Below are positions 11,061-23,736 of a DNA stretch of 64,000 nt, in pieces. The position numbers were made by a program, and so were the translations under genes. The stretch spans positions 12,226,501-12,290,500 of the forward strand of contig OY756958.1 in the NCBI GenBank assembly GCA_963580455.1, in the 5' to 3' direction. Position 1 is the first letter of the stretch. Every line of letters begins with the position of its first letter. Under the pieces are notes generated by a model, which saw only the letters and a program-made list of their open reading frames with translations, did no database searches and was not told where the DNA came from. Origin of the DNA: Euonymus europaeus (taxonomy: Eukaryota; Streptophyta; Magnoliopsida; Celastrales; Celastraceae).

Positions 11061-12734
11061 CTTTCTATGACAAATGGACAAAACCGTTTAAAGTTACTCT
11101 ATAGAGAGAGATGAGCAACTTCGGACCGTAAAAGTTGCTCTGTGTACACTTTTTATTGTTCTTCTATGTCAAATTTTACGAGTATAAGCTTCCTAGATTA
11201 TTTCGATGCCAAAACCCCAACTTTCGATGACAAATGGACAAAACCGTTTAAAGCTCCTCCATAGAGTGAGTTGGGAATCTTCGGACTATCAAAGTTGTTC
11301 GGTGTACACTTTTTATTGTTATTCTATGTCAAATTTTACGAGTATAAGCTTGCTAGATTATTTCGATTTCAAAATCCCAACTTTCTATGACAAATGAATA
11401 AAACCGTTTAAAGCTACTCCATAGAGAGAGTTGAGCAACTTCGGACCATAAAAGTTGCTCGGTGTACACTTTTTATTGTTCTTCTATGTCAAATTTTTCG
11501 AGTATAAGCTTCCTAGATTATTTCGATTTCAAAATCCCAACTTTCTATGACAAATGAACAAAACCGTTAAAAGCTCCTCCATAGAGAAAGTTGTGCAACT
11601 TCGGACTATCAAAGTTGCTCGGTGTACACTTTTTATTGTTCTTCTATGTCAAATTTTTCGAGTATAAGCTTCCTAGATTACTTCGATTCAAAAACCCTAA
11701 CTTTCTATGATAAATGGACAAAAATGTTAAAAGCTCCTCCGTAGAGAGAGTTGTGCAACTTCGGACTATCAAAGTTGCACGGTGTACACTTTTTAATGTT
11801 CTTCTATGTCAAATTTTACGAGTAAGCTTCCTAGATTATTTAGAAGCCAAAACCCCAACTTTCTATGACAAATGGACAAAAACTTTTAAAGCTACTCCAT
11901 AGAGAGAGTTGAGCAACTTCAGAACATAAAAGTTGCTCGATGTACACTTTTTATTGTTATTCTATGTCAAATTTTACGATTATAAGCTTCCTAGATTATT
12001 TCGATGCCAAAAACCTAACTTTCTGTGGCAAAAGGACAAAACCGTTTAAAGCTTCTCCGTAGAGTGAGTTGAGCAACTTCGGACTATCAAAGTTGCTCAG
12101 TGTACACTTTTTGTTGTTCTTCTATGTCAAATTTTACGAGTATAAGCTTCCTAGATTATTTCGATGCCAAAACACCAACTATCAATGACAAATAGACAAA
12201 ATCGTTAAAAGCTACTCCATAGAGAGAGTTGAGCAACTTCGGACCATAAAAGTTGCTCGGTGTACACTTTTTATTGTTATTCTATGTCAAATTTTACGAA
12301 TATAAGCTTCCTAGATTATTTCGATGCCAAAACCCCAACTTTCTATGACAAAGAGACAAAACCGTTTAAAGCTCCTCCATAGAATGAGTTGAGCAACTTC
12401 GGACAATCAAAGTTTCTCGGTGTACACTTTTTATTGTTCTTTTATGTGAAATTTTATGGGTATACTAGATTATTTCGATTCCAAATTCCCAACTTTCTAT
12501 GACAAATGGACAAAAACTTTTAAAGCTACTCCATAGAGTGAGTTGAGCAACTTCGGACTATCAAAGTTGCTCGGTTTACACTTTTTGTTGTTCATCTATG
12601 TCAAATTTTACGAGTATAAGCTTCCTAGATTATTTCGATGCCGAAACACCAACTATCAATGACAAATCGACAAAACCGTTAAAAGCTACTCCATAGAGAG
12701 AGTTGAGCAACTTCGGACCATAAAAGTTGCTCGG
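11060..12734 (+). repeat. Type A HOR, second locus (monomers 4-11 then 1-3)
   Basis: This holds type A monomers with CGAGTAAGCTT at 11819 and TATACTAG at 12461. The left part (GGACCGTAAAAG, ACTTTCGATGAC) is closer to 542-900, offset 10518. The right part (CTTTCTGTGGCAAAAGG near 12020) is closer to 4370, offset 7654. The segment is therefore a mosaic of two type A copies. Confidence 0.74.
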
Positions 12735-15286
12735 TGTACACTTTTTTATTGTTATTCTATGTCAAATTTTATGAATATAAGCTTCCTAGATTATTTCGAT
12801 GCCAAAACCCCAACTTTCTATGACAAATGGAAAAAACCGTTTAAAGCTCCTCCATAGAGTGAGTTGAGCAACTTCGGACTATCAAAGTTGCTCGGTGTAC
12901 ACTTTTTATTGTTCTTCTATGTCAAATTTTACGAGTATAAGCTTCCTAGATTATTTCGATGCCAAAACCCCAACTTTCTATGACAAATGGACAAAAACTT
13001 CTAAAGCTACTCCATAGAGAGAGTTGAGCAACTTCGGACCATAAAAGTTGCTCGGTGTACACTTTTTATTGTTATTCTATATCAAATTTTACGATTATAA
13101 GCTTCCTAGATTATTTCGATGCCGAAACACCAACTATCAATGACAAATGGACAAAACCGTTTAAAGCTCCTCCATAGAATGAGTTGAGCAACTTCGGACT
13201 ATCAAAGTTTCTCGGTGTACACTTTTTATTGTTATTCTATGTCAAATTTTACGAACATAAGCTTCCTAGATTATTTCGATGCCAAAACCCCAACTTTCTA
13301 TGACAAATGGACAAAACCGTTTAAAGCTCCTCCATAGAGTGAGTTGAGCAACTTCGGACTATCAAAGTTGCTCGGTGTACACTTTTTATTGTTCTTCTAT
13401 GTCAAATTTTACGAGTATAAGCTTCCTAGATTATTTCGATGCCAAAACCCCAACTTTCTATGACAAATGGACAAAACCGTTTAAAGCTCCTCCATAGAGT
13501 GAGTTGATCAACTTCGGACTATCAAAGTTGCTCGGTGTACACTTTTTATTGTTCTTCTATGTCAAATTTTACGAGTATAAGCTTCCTAGATTATTTCGAT
13601 GCCAAAACCCCAACTTTCTATGACAAATAGACAAAACCGTTTAAAGCTCCTCCATAGAATGAGTTGAGCAACTTCGGACTATCAAAGTTTCTCGGTGTAC
13701 ACTTTTTATTGTTCTTCTATGTGAAATTTTACGAGTATACTAGATTATTTCGATGCCAAATTCCCAACTTTCTATGACAAATGGACAAAAACTTTTAAAG
13801 CTACTCCATAGAGTGAGTTGAGCAACTTCGGACTATCAAAGTTGCTCGGTTTACACTTTTTGTTGTTCATCTATGTCAAATTTTACGAGTATAAGCTTCC
13901 TAGATTATTTCGATGCCGAAACACCAACTATCAATGACAAATCGACAAAACCGTTAAAAGCTACTCCATAGAGAGAGTTGAGCAACTTCGAACCATAAAA
14001 GTTGCTCGGTGTACACTTTTTATTGTTATTCTATGTCAAATTTTACGAATATAAGCTTCCTAGATTATTTCGATGCCAAAACCCCAACTTTCTATGAAAA
14101 ATGGACAAAACCATTTAAAGCTCCTCCATAGAGTGAGTTGAGCAACTTCGGACTATCAAAGTTGCTCGGTGTACACTTTTTATTGTTCTTCTTTGTCAAA
14201 TTTTACGAGTATAAGCTTCCTAGATTATTTCGATTCCAAAACCCCAACTTTCTATGACAAATGGACTAAACCGTTTAAAGTTACTCTATAGAGAGAGATG
14301 AGCAACTTCGGACCATAAAAGTTGCTCTGTGTACACTTTTTATTGTTCTTCTATGTCAAATTTTACGAGTATAAGCTTCCTAGATTATTTCGATGCCAAA
14401 ACACCAACTTTCTATGACAAATGGACAAAACCGTTTAAAGCTCCTCCATAGAGTGAGTTGTGCAACTTCGGACTATCAAAGTTGCTCGGTGTACACATTT
14501 TATTCTTATTCTATCTCAAATTTTATGAGTATAAGCTTCCTAGATTATTTCGTTGCCAAAACCCCAACTTTCTATGACAAATGCACAAAACCGTTTAAAG
14601 CTCCTCCATAGAGAGAGTTGAGCAACTTCGGACAATAAAAGTTGCTCGGTGCACACTTTTTATTGTTCTTCTATGTCAAATTTTACGACTATAAGCATCC
14701 TAAATTATTAAGATGCCAAAACCCAACTTTCTATGACAAATATACAAAAACGTTAAAAGCTCCTCCATAGAGAGAGTGGTGCAACTTCGGACTATCAAAG
14801 TTGCTCGGTGTACACCTTTTATTGTTCTTCTATGTCAAATTTTACGAGTATAAGCTTCCTAGATTACTTCGATTCAAAAACTCCAACTTTCTATGACAAA
14901 TGGACAAAAACATTAAAAGCTCCTCCATAGAGAGAGTTGTGCAACTTCGGACTATCAAAGTTGCACGGTGTACACTTTTTATTGTTCTTCTATGTCAAAT
15001 TTTACGAGTAAGCTTCCTAGATTATTTCGATGCCAAAACCCTAACTTTCTATGACAAATGGACAAAAACTTTTAAAGCTACTCCATAGAGAGAGTTGAGC
15101 AACTTCAGAACATAAAAGTTGCTCGGTGTACACTTTTTATTTTTATTCTATATCAAATTTTACGAGTATAAGCTTCCTAGATTTTTTCAATGCCGAAAAC
15201 CTAACTTTCTGTGACAAAAGGACAAAATCGTTTAAAGCTCCTCCATAGAGTAAGTTGAGCAACTTCGGACTATCAAAGTTGCTCGG
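12735..15286 (+). repeat. 16-monomer HOR (type B), second array, copy 1
   Basis: It equals 5081-7631 at offset 7654-7655. One extra T (CTTTTTTATT near 12741 instead of CTTTTTATT) makes this unit 2552 bp and shifts the offset by one. Landmarks: TATACTAG at 13736 and CGAGTAAGCTT at 15005. It reads CCAAAACACCAAC near 14396, where the other copies have CCAAAACCCCAAC. Confidence 0.8.
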
Positions 15287-17837
15287 TGTACACTTTTTGT
15301 TGTTCTTCTATGTCAAATTTTACGAGTATAAGCTTCCTAGATTATTTCGATGCCAAAACCACAACTTTCTATGACAAATGGACAAAACCGTTTAAAGCTC
15401 CTCCATAGAGTGAGTTGAGCAACTTCGGACTATCAAAGTTGCTCGGTGTACACTTTTTATTGTTCTTCTATGTCAAATTTTACGAGTATAAGCTTCCTAG
15501 ATTATTTCGATGCCAAAACCCCAACTTTCTATGACAAATGGACAAAAACTTCTAAAGCTACTCCATAGAGAGAGTTGAGCAACTTCGGACCATAAAAGTT
15601 GCTCGGTGTACACTTTTTATTGTTATTCTATATCAAATTTTACGATTATAAGCTTCCTAGATTATTTCGATGCCGAAACACCAACTATCAATGACAAATC
15701 GAAAAAACCGTTAAAAGCTACTCCATAGAGAGAGTTGAGCAACTTCGAACCATAAAAGTTGCTCAGTGTACACTTTTTATTGTTATTCTATGTCAAATTT
15801 TACGAACATAAGCTTCCTAGATTATTTCGATGCCAAAACCCCAACTTTCTATGACAAATGGACAAAACCGTTTAAAGCTCCTCCATAGAGTGAGTTGAGC
15901 AACTTCGGACTATCAAAGTTGCTCGGTGTACACTTTTTATTGTTCTTCTATGTCAAATTTTACGAGTATAAGCTTCCTAGATTATTTCGATGCCAAAACC
16001 CCAACTTTCTATGACAAATGGACAAAACCGTTTAAAGCTCCTCCATAGAGTGAGTTGATCAACTTCGGACTATCAAAGTTGCTCGGTGTACACTTTTTAT
16101 TGTTCTTCTATGTCAAATTTTACGAGTATAAGCTTCCTAGATTATTTCGATGCCAAAACCCCAACTTTCTATGACAAATAGACAAAACCGTTTAAAGCTC
16201 CTCCATAGAATGAGTTGAGCAACTTCGGACTATCAAAGTTTCTCGGTGTACACTTTTTATTGTTCTTCTATGTGAAATTTTACGAGTATACTAGATTATT
16301 TCGATGCCAAATTCCCAACTTTCTATGACAAATGGACAAAAACTTTTAAAGCTACTCCATAGAGTGAGTTGAGCAACTTCGGACTATCAAAGTTGCTCGG
16401 TTTACACTTTTTGTTGTTCATCTATGTCAAATTTTACGAGTATAAGCTTCCTAGATTATTTCGATGCCGAAACACCAACTATCAATGACAAATCGACAAA
16501 ACCGTTAAAAGCTACTCCATAGAGAGAGTTGAGCAACTTCGAACCATAAAAGTTGCTCGGTGTACACTTTTTATTGTTATTCTATGTCAAATTTTACGAA
16601 TATAAGCTTCCTAGATTATTTCGATGCCAAAACCCCAACTTTCTATGAAAAATGGACAAAACCATTTAAAGCTCCTCCATAGAGTGAGTTGAGCAACTTC
16701 GGACTATCAAAGTTGCTCGGTGTACACTTTTTATTGTTCTTCTTTGTCAAATTTTACGAGTATAAGCTTCCTAGATTATTTCGATTCCAAAACCCCAACT
16801 TTCTATGACAAATGGACTAAACCGTTTAAAGTTACTCTATAGAGAGAGATGAGCAACTTCGGACCATAAAAGTTGCTCTGTGTACACTTTTTATTGTTCT
16901 TCTATGTCAAATTTTACGAGTATAAGCTTCCTAGATTATTTCGATGCCAAAACCCCAACTTTCTATGACAAATGGACAAAACCGTTTAAAGCTCCTCCAT
17001 AGAGTGAGTTGTGCAACTTCGGACTATCAAAGTTGCTCGGTGTACACATTTTATTCTTATTCTATCTCAAATTTTATGAGTATAAGCTTCCTAGATTATT
17101 TCGTTGCCAAAACCCCAACTTTCTATGACAAATGCACAAAACCGTTTAAAGCTCCTCCATAGAGAGAGTTGAGCAACTTCGGACAATAAAAGTTGCTCGG
17201 TGCACACTTTTTATTGTTCTTCTATGTCAAATTTTACGACTATAAGCATCCTAAATTATTAAGATGCCAAAACCCAACTTTCTATGACAAATATACAAAA
17301 ACGTTAAAAGCTCCTCCATAGAGAGAGTGGTGCAACTTCGGACTATCAAAGTTGCTCGGTGTACACCTTTTATTGTTCTTCTATGTCAAATTTTACGAGT
17401 ATAAGCTTCCTAGATTACTTCGATTCAAAAACTCCAACTTTCTATGACAAATGGACAAAAACATTAAAAGCTCCTCCATAGAGAGAGTTGTGCAACTTCG
17501 GACTATCAAAGTTGCACGGTGTACACTTTTTATTGTTCTTCTATGTCAAATTTTACGAGTAAGCTTCCTAGATTATTTCGATGCCAAAACCCTAACTTTC
17601 TATGACAAATGGACAAAAACTTTTAAAGCTACTCCATAGAGAGAGTTGAGCAACTTCAGAACATAAAAGTTGCTCGGTGTACACTTTTTATTTTTATTCT
17701 ATATCAAATTTTACGAGTATAAGCTTCCTAGATTTTTTCAATGCCGAAAACCTAACTTTCTGTGACAAAAGGACAAAATCGTTTAAAGCTCCTCCATAGA
17801 GTAAGTTGAGCAACTTCGGACTATCAAAGTTGCTCGG
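15287..17837 (+). repeat. 16-monomer HOR (type B), second array, copy 2
   Basis: It is a 2551-bp copy with TATACTAG at 16287 and CGAGTAAGCTT at 17556, and I saw few differences from the unit before it. The first array lacks an equivalent internal unit, so the second array gained one, or the first lost one, after the large duplication. Confidence 0.8.
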
Positions 17838-20388
17838 TGTACACTTTTTGTTGTTCTTCTATGTCAAATTTTACGAGTATAAGCTTCCTAGATTATTTCG
17901 ATGCCAAAACCACAACTTTCTATGACAAATGGACAAAACCGTTTAAAGCTCCACCATAGAGTGAGTTGAGCAACTTCGGACTATCAAAGTTGCTCGGTGT
18001 ACACTTTTTATTGTTCTTCTATGTCAAATTTTACGAGTATAAGCTTCCTAGATTATTTCGATGCCAAAACCCCAACTTTCTATGACAAATGGACAAAAAC
18101 TTCTAAAGCTACTCCATAGAGAGAGTTGAGCAACTTCGGACCATAAAAGTTGCTCGGTGTACACTTTTTATTGTTATTCTATATCAAATTTTACGATTAT
18201 AAGCTTCCTAGATTATTTCGATGCCGAAACACCAACTATCAATGACAAATCGAAAAAACCGTTAAAAGCTACTCCATAGAGAGAGTTGAGCAACTTCGAA
18301 CCATAAAAGTTGCTCAGTGTACACTTTTTATTGTTATTCTATGTCAAATTTTACGAACATAAGCTTCCTAGATTATTTCGATGCCAAAACCCCAACTTTC
18401 TATGACAAATGGACAAAACCGTTTAAAGCTCCTCCATAGAGTGAGTTGAGCAACTTCGGACTATCAAAGTTGCTCGGTGTACACTTTTTATTGTTCTTCT
18501 ATGTCAAATTTTACGAGTATAAGCTTCCTAGATTATTTCGATGCCAAAACCCCAACTTTCTATGACAAATGGACAAAACCGTTTAAAGCTCCTCCATAGA
18601 GTGAGTTGATCAACTTCGGACTATCAAAGTTGCTCGGTGTACACTTTTTATTGTTCTTCTATGTCAAATTTTACGAGTATAAGCTTCCTAGATTATTTCG
18701 ATGCCAAAACCCCAACTTTCTATGACAAATAGACAAAACCGTTTAAAGCTCCTCCATAGAATGAGTTGAGCAACTTCGGACTATCAAAGTTTCTCGGTGT
18801 ACACTTTTTATTGTTCTTCTATGTGAAATTTTACGAGTATACTAGATTATTTCGATGCCAAATTCCCAACTTTCTATGACAAATGGACAAAAACTTTTAA
18901 AGCTACTCCATAGAGTGAGTTGAGCAACTTCGGACTATCAAAGTTGCTCGGTTTACACTTTTTGTTGTTCATCTATGTCAAATTTTACGAGTATAAGCTT
19001 CCTAGATTATTTCGATGCCGAAACACCAACTATCAATGACAAATCGACAAAACCGTTAAAAGCTACTCCATAGAGAGAGTTGAGCAACTTCGAACCATAA
19101 AAGTTGCTCGGTGTACACTTTTTATTGTTATTCTATGTCAAATTTTACGAATATAAGCTTCCTAGATTATTTCGATGCCAAAACCCCAACTTTCTATGAA
19201 AAATGGACAAAACCATTTAAAGCTCCTCCATAGAGTGAGTTGAGCAACTTCGGACTATCAAAGTTGCTCGGTGTACACTTTTTATTGTTCTTCTTTGTCA
19301 AATTTTACGAGTATAAGCTTCCTAGATTATTTCGATTCCAAAACCCCAACTTTCTATGACAAATGGACTAAACCGTTTAAAGTTACTCTATAGAGAGAGA
19401 TGAGCAACTTCGGACCATAAAAGTTGCTCTGTGTACACTTTTTATTGTTCTTCTATGTCAAATTTTACGAGTATAAGCTTCCTAGATTATTTCGATGCCA
19501 AAACCCCAACTTTCTATGACAAATGGACAAAACCGTTTAAAGCTCCTCCATAGAGTGAGTTGTGCAACTTCGGACTATCAAAGTTGCTCGGTGTACACAT
19601 TTTATTCTTATTCTATCTCAAATTTTATGAGTATAAGCTTCCTAGATTATTTCGTTGCCAAAACCCCAACTTTCTATGACAAATGCACAAAACCGTTTAA
19701 AGCTCCTCCATAGAGAGAGTTGAGCAACTTCGGACAATAAAAGTTGCTCGGTGCACACTTTTTATTGTTCTGCTATGTCAAATTTTACGACTATAAGCAT
19801 CCTAAATTATTAAGATGCCAAAACCCAACTTTCTATGACAAATATACAAAAACGTTAAAAGCTCCTCCATAGAGAGAGTGGTGCAACTTCGGACTATCAA
19901 AGTTGCTCGGTGTACACTTTTTATTGTTCTTCTATTTCAAATTTTACGAGTATAAGCTTCCTAGATTATTTCGATTCCGAAACTCCAACTTTCTATGACA
20001 AATGGACAAAAACATTAAAAGCTCCTCCATAGAGAGAGTTGTGCAACTTCGGACTATCAAAGTTGCACGGTGTACACTTTTTATTGTTCTTCTATGTCAA
20101 ATTTTACGAGTAAGCTTCCTAGATTATTTCGATGCCAAAACCCTAACTTTCTATGACAAATGGACAAAAACTTTTAAAGCTACTCCATAGAGAGAGTTGA
20201 GCAACTTCAGAACATAAAAGTTGCTCGGTGTACACTTTTTATTTTTATTCTATATCAAATTTTACGAGTATAAGCTTCCTAGATTTTTTCAATGCCGAAA
20301 ACCTAACTTTCTGTGACAAATGGACAAAATCGTTTAAAGCTCCTCCATAGAGAGAGATGAGCAACTTCGGACTATCAAAGTTGCTCGG
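17838..20388 (+). repeat. 16-monomer HOR (type B), second array, terminal copy
   Basis: It is a 2551-bp unit with TATACTAG at 18838 and CGAGTAAGCTT at 20107. It carries the same private variants as 7632-10182 (TTCTGCTATGTC near 19768, CGATTCCGAAACTCC near 19975, GAGAGAGATGAG near 20350). From about 19566 it also belongs to the first copy of the 2076-bp duplication. Confidence 0.8.
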
Positions 20389-21641
20389 TGTACACTTTTT
20401 GTTGTTCTTCTATGTCAAATTTTACGAGTATAAGCTTCCTAGATTATTTCGATGCCAAAACCCCAACTTTCTATGACAAATGGACAAAACCGTTTAAAGA
20501 TCCTTCATAGAGTGAGTTGAGCAACTTCGGACTATCAAAGTTGCTCGGTGTACACTTTTTATTGTTCTTCTATGTCAAATATTACGAGTATAGGCTTCCT
20601 AGATTATTTCGATTCCAAAACCCCAACTTTCTATGACAAATGGAAAAAACCGTTAAAAGCTACTCCATAGAGGAGTTGAGCAACTTCGAACCATAAAAGT
20701 TGCTCAGTGTACACTTTTTATTGTTATTCTATGTCAAATTTTACGAACATAAGCTTCCTAGATTATTTCGATGCCAAAACCCCAACTTTCTATGACAAAT
20801 GGACAAAACCGTTAAAAGCTACTCCATAGAGAGAGTTGAGCAACTTCGAACCATAAAAGTTGCTCAGTGTACACTTTTTATTTTTATTCTATATCAAATT
20901 TTACGAGTATAAGCTTCCTAGATTTTTTCAATGCCGAAAACCTAACTTTCTGTGACAAATGGACAAAATCGTTTAAAGCTCCTCCATAGAGAGAGATGAG
21001 CAACTTCGGACTATCAAAGTTGCTCGGTGTACACTTTTTGTTGTTCTTCTATGTCAAATTTTACGAGTATAAGCTTCCTAGATTATTTCGATGCCAAAAC
21101 CCCAACTTTCTATGACAAATGGACAAAACCGTTTAAAGCTCCTCCATAGAGTGAGTTGAGCAACTTCGGACTATCAAAGTTGCTCGGTGTACACTTTTTA
21201 TTGTTCTTCTATGTCAAATTTTACGAGTATAGGCTTCCTAGATTATTTCGATTCCAAAACCCCAACTTTCTATGACAAATGGAAAAAACCGTTAAAAGCT
21301 ACTCCATAGAGAGAGTTGAGCAACTTCGAACCATAAAAGTTGCTCAGTGTACACTTTTTATTGTTATTCTATGTCAAATTTTACGAACATAAGCTTGCTA
21401 GATTATTTCGATGCCAAAACCCCAACTTTCTATGACAAATGGACAAAACCGTTTAAAGCTCCTCCACAGAGTGAGTTGAGCAACTTCGGACTATCAAAGT
21501 TGCTCGGTGTACACTTTTTATTTTTCTTCTATGTCAAATTTTACGAGTATAAGCTTCCTAGATTATTTCGATGCCAAAACCCCAACTTTCTATGACAAAT
21601 GGACAAAACCGTTTAAAGCTCCTCCATAGAATGAGTTGAGC
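19566..21641 (+). repeat. 13-monomer tandem unit (2076 bp), copy 1
   Basis: The ACATTTTATTCTTATTC monomer at 19591 recurs at 21667, and the CGAGTAAGCTT monomer at 20107 recurs at 22183, both at offset 2076. The unit is the tail of a type B HOR plus a new tail. It contains a 1-bp deletion (ATAGAGGAGTTGAG near 20670), after which the offset is 2077. Inside it, 20241-20879 is repeated from 20880. Confidence 0.75.
20241..20879 (+). repeat. 4-monomer sub-repeat (639 bp), first copy
   Basis: The marker ATTTTTATTCTATATC at 20241 recurs at 20880, followed by the same order of monomers (AGATTTTTTCAATGCCG, then CTTTTTGTTGTTC, then AGTATAGGCTTCC) to about 21440. Four monomers would be 640 bp; the 1-bp deletion near 20670 gives 639. 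The pair is copied again at 22314 and 22957. Confidence 0.72.
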
Positions 21642-23736
21642 AACTTCGGACTATCAAAGTTGCTCGGTGTACACATTTTATTCTTATTCTATCTCAAATT
21701 TTATGAGTATAAGCTTCCTAGATTATTTCGTTGCCAAAACCCCAACTTTCTATGACAAATGCACAAAACCGTTTAAAGCTCCTCCATAGAGAGAGTTGAG
21801 CAACTTCGGACAATAAAAGTTGCTCGGTGCACACTTTTTATTGTTCTTCTATGTCAAATTTTACGACTATAAGCATCCTAAATTATTAAGATGCCAAAAC
21901 CCAACTTTCTATGACAAATATACAAAAACGTTAAAAGCTCCTCCATAGAGAGAGTGGTGCAACTTCGGACTATCAAAGTTGCTCGGTGTACACCTTTTAT
22001 TGTTCTTCTATGTCAAATTTTACGAGTATAAGCTTCCTAGATTACTTCGATTCAAAAACTCCAACTTTCTATGACAAATGGACAAAAACATTAAAAGCTC
22101 CTCCATAGAGAGAGTTGTGCAACTTCGGACTATCAAAGTTGCACGGTGTACACTTTTTATTGTTCTTCTATGTCAAATTTTACGAGTAAGCTTCCTAGAT
22201 TATTTCGATGCCAAAACCCTAACTTTCTATGACAAATGGACAAAAACTTTTAAAGCTACTCCATAGAGAGAGTTGAGCAACTTCAGAACATAAAAGTTGC
22301 TCGGTGTACACTTTTTATTTTTATTCTATATCAAATTTTACGAGTATAAGCTTCCTAGATTTTTTCAATGCCGAAAACCTAACTTTCTGTGACAAATGGA
22401 CAAAATCGTTTAAAGCTCCTCCATAGAGAGAGATGAGCAACTTCGGACTATCAAAGTTGCTCGGTGTACACTTTTTGTTGTTCTTCTATGTCAAATTTTA
22501 CGAGTATAAGCTTCCTAGATTATTTCGATGCCAAAACCCCAACTTTCTATGACAAATGGACAAAACCGTTTAAAGATCCTTCATAGAGTGAGTTGAGCAA
22601 CTTCGGACTATCAAAGTTGCTCGGTGTACACTTTTTATTGTTCTTCTATGTCAAATTTTACGAGTATAGGCTTCCTAGATTATTTCGATTCCAAAACCCC
22701 AACTTTCTATGACAAATGGAAAAAACCGTTAAAAGCTACTCCATAGAGAGAGTTGAGCAACTTCGAACCATAAAAGTTGCTCAGTGTACACTTTTTATTG
22801 TTATTCTATGTCAAATTTTACGAACATAAGCTTCCTAGATTATTTCGATGCCAAAACCCCAACTTTCTATGACAAATGGACAAAACCGTTAAAAGCTACT
22901 CCATAGAGAGAGTTGAGCAACTTCGAACCATAAAAGTTGCTCAGTGTACACTTTTTATTTTTATTCTATATCAAATTTTACGAGTATAAGCTTCCTAGAT
23001 TTTTTCAATGCCGAAAACCTAACTTTCTGTGACAAATGGACAAAATCGTTTAAAGCTCCTCCATAGAGAGAGATGAGCAACTTCGGACTATCAAAGTTGC
23101 TCGGTGTACACTTTTTGTTGTTCTTCTATGTCAAATTTTACGAGTATAAGCTTCCTAGATTATTTCGATGCCAAAACCCCAACTTTCTATGACAAATGGA
23201 CAAAACCGTTTAAAGCTCCTCCATAGAGTGAGTTGAGCAACTTCGGACTATCAAAGTTGCTCGGTGTACACTTTTTATTGTTCTTCTATGTCAAATTTTA
23301 CGAGTATAGGCTTCCTAGATTATTTCGATTCCAAAACCCCAACTTTCTATGACAAATGGAAAAAACCGTTAAAAGCTACTCCATAGAGAGAGTTGAGCCA
23401 CTTCGAACCATAAAAGTTGCTCAGTGTACACTTTTTATTGTTATTCTATGTCAAATTTTACGAACATAAGCTTCCTAGATTATTTCGATGCCAAAACCCC
23501 AACTTTCTATGACAAATGGACAAAACCGTTTAAAGCTCCTCCACAGAGTGAGTTGAGCAACTTCGGACTATCAAAGTTGCTCGGTGTACACTTTTTATTT
23601 TTCTTCTATGTCAAATTTTAAGAGTATAAGCTTCCTAGATTATTTCGATGCCAAAACCCCAACTTTCTATGACAAATGGACAAAACCGTTTAAAGCTCCT
23701 CCATAGAATGAGTTGAGCAACTTCGGACTATCAAAG
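21642..23736 (+). repeat. 13-monomer tandem unit, copy 2
   Basis: It follows the first copy without a gap, and its left junction is a hybrid monomer: AATGAGTTGAG joined to the ACATTTTATTCTTATTC type. Landmarks: CGAGTAAGCTT at 22183 and CCTCCACAGAG near 23540 (partner near 21463). The unit changes character at about 23736, where TTTCTCGG replaces TTGCTCGG. Confidence 0.73.
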
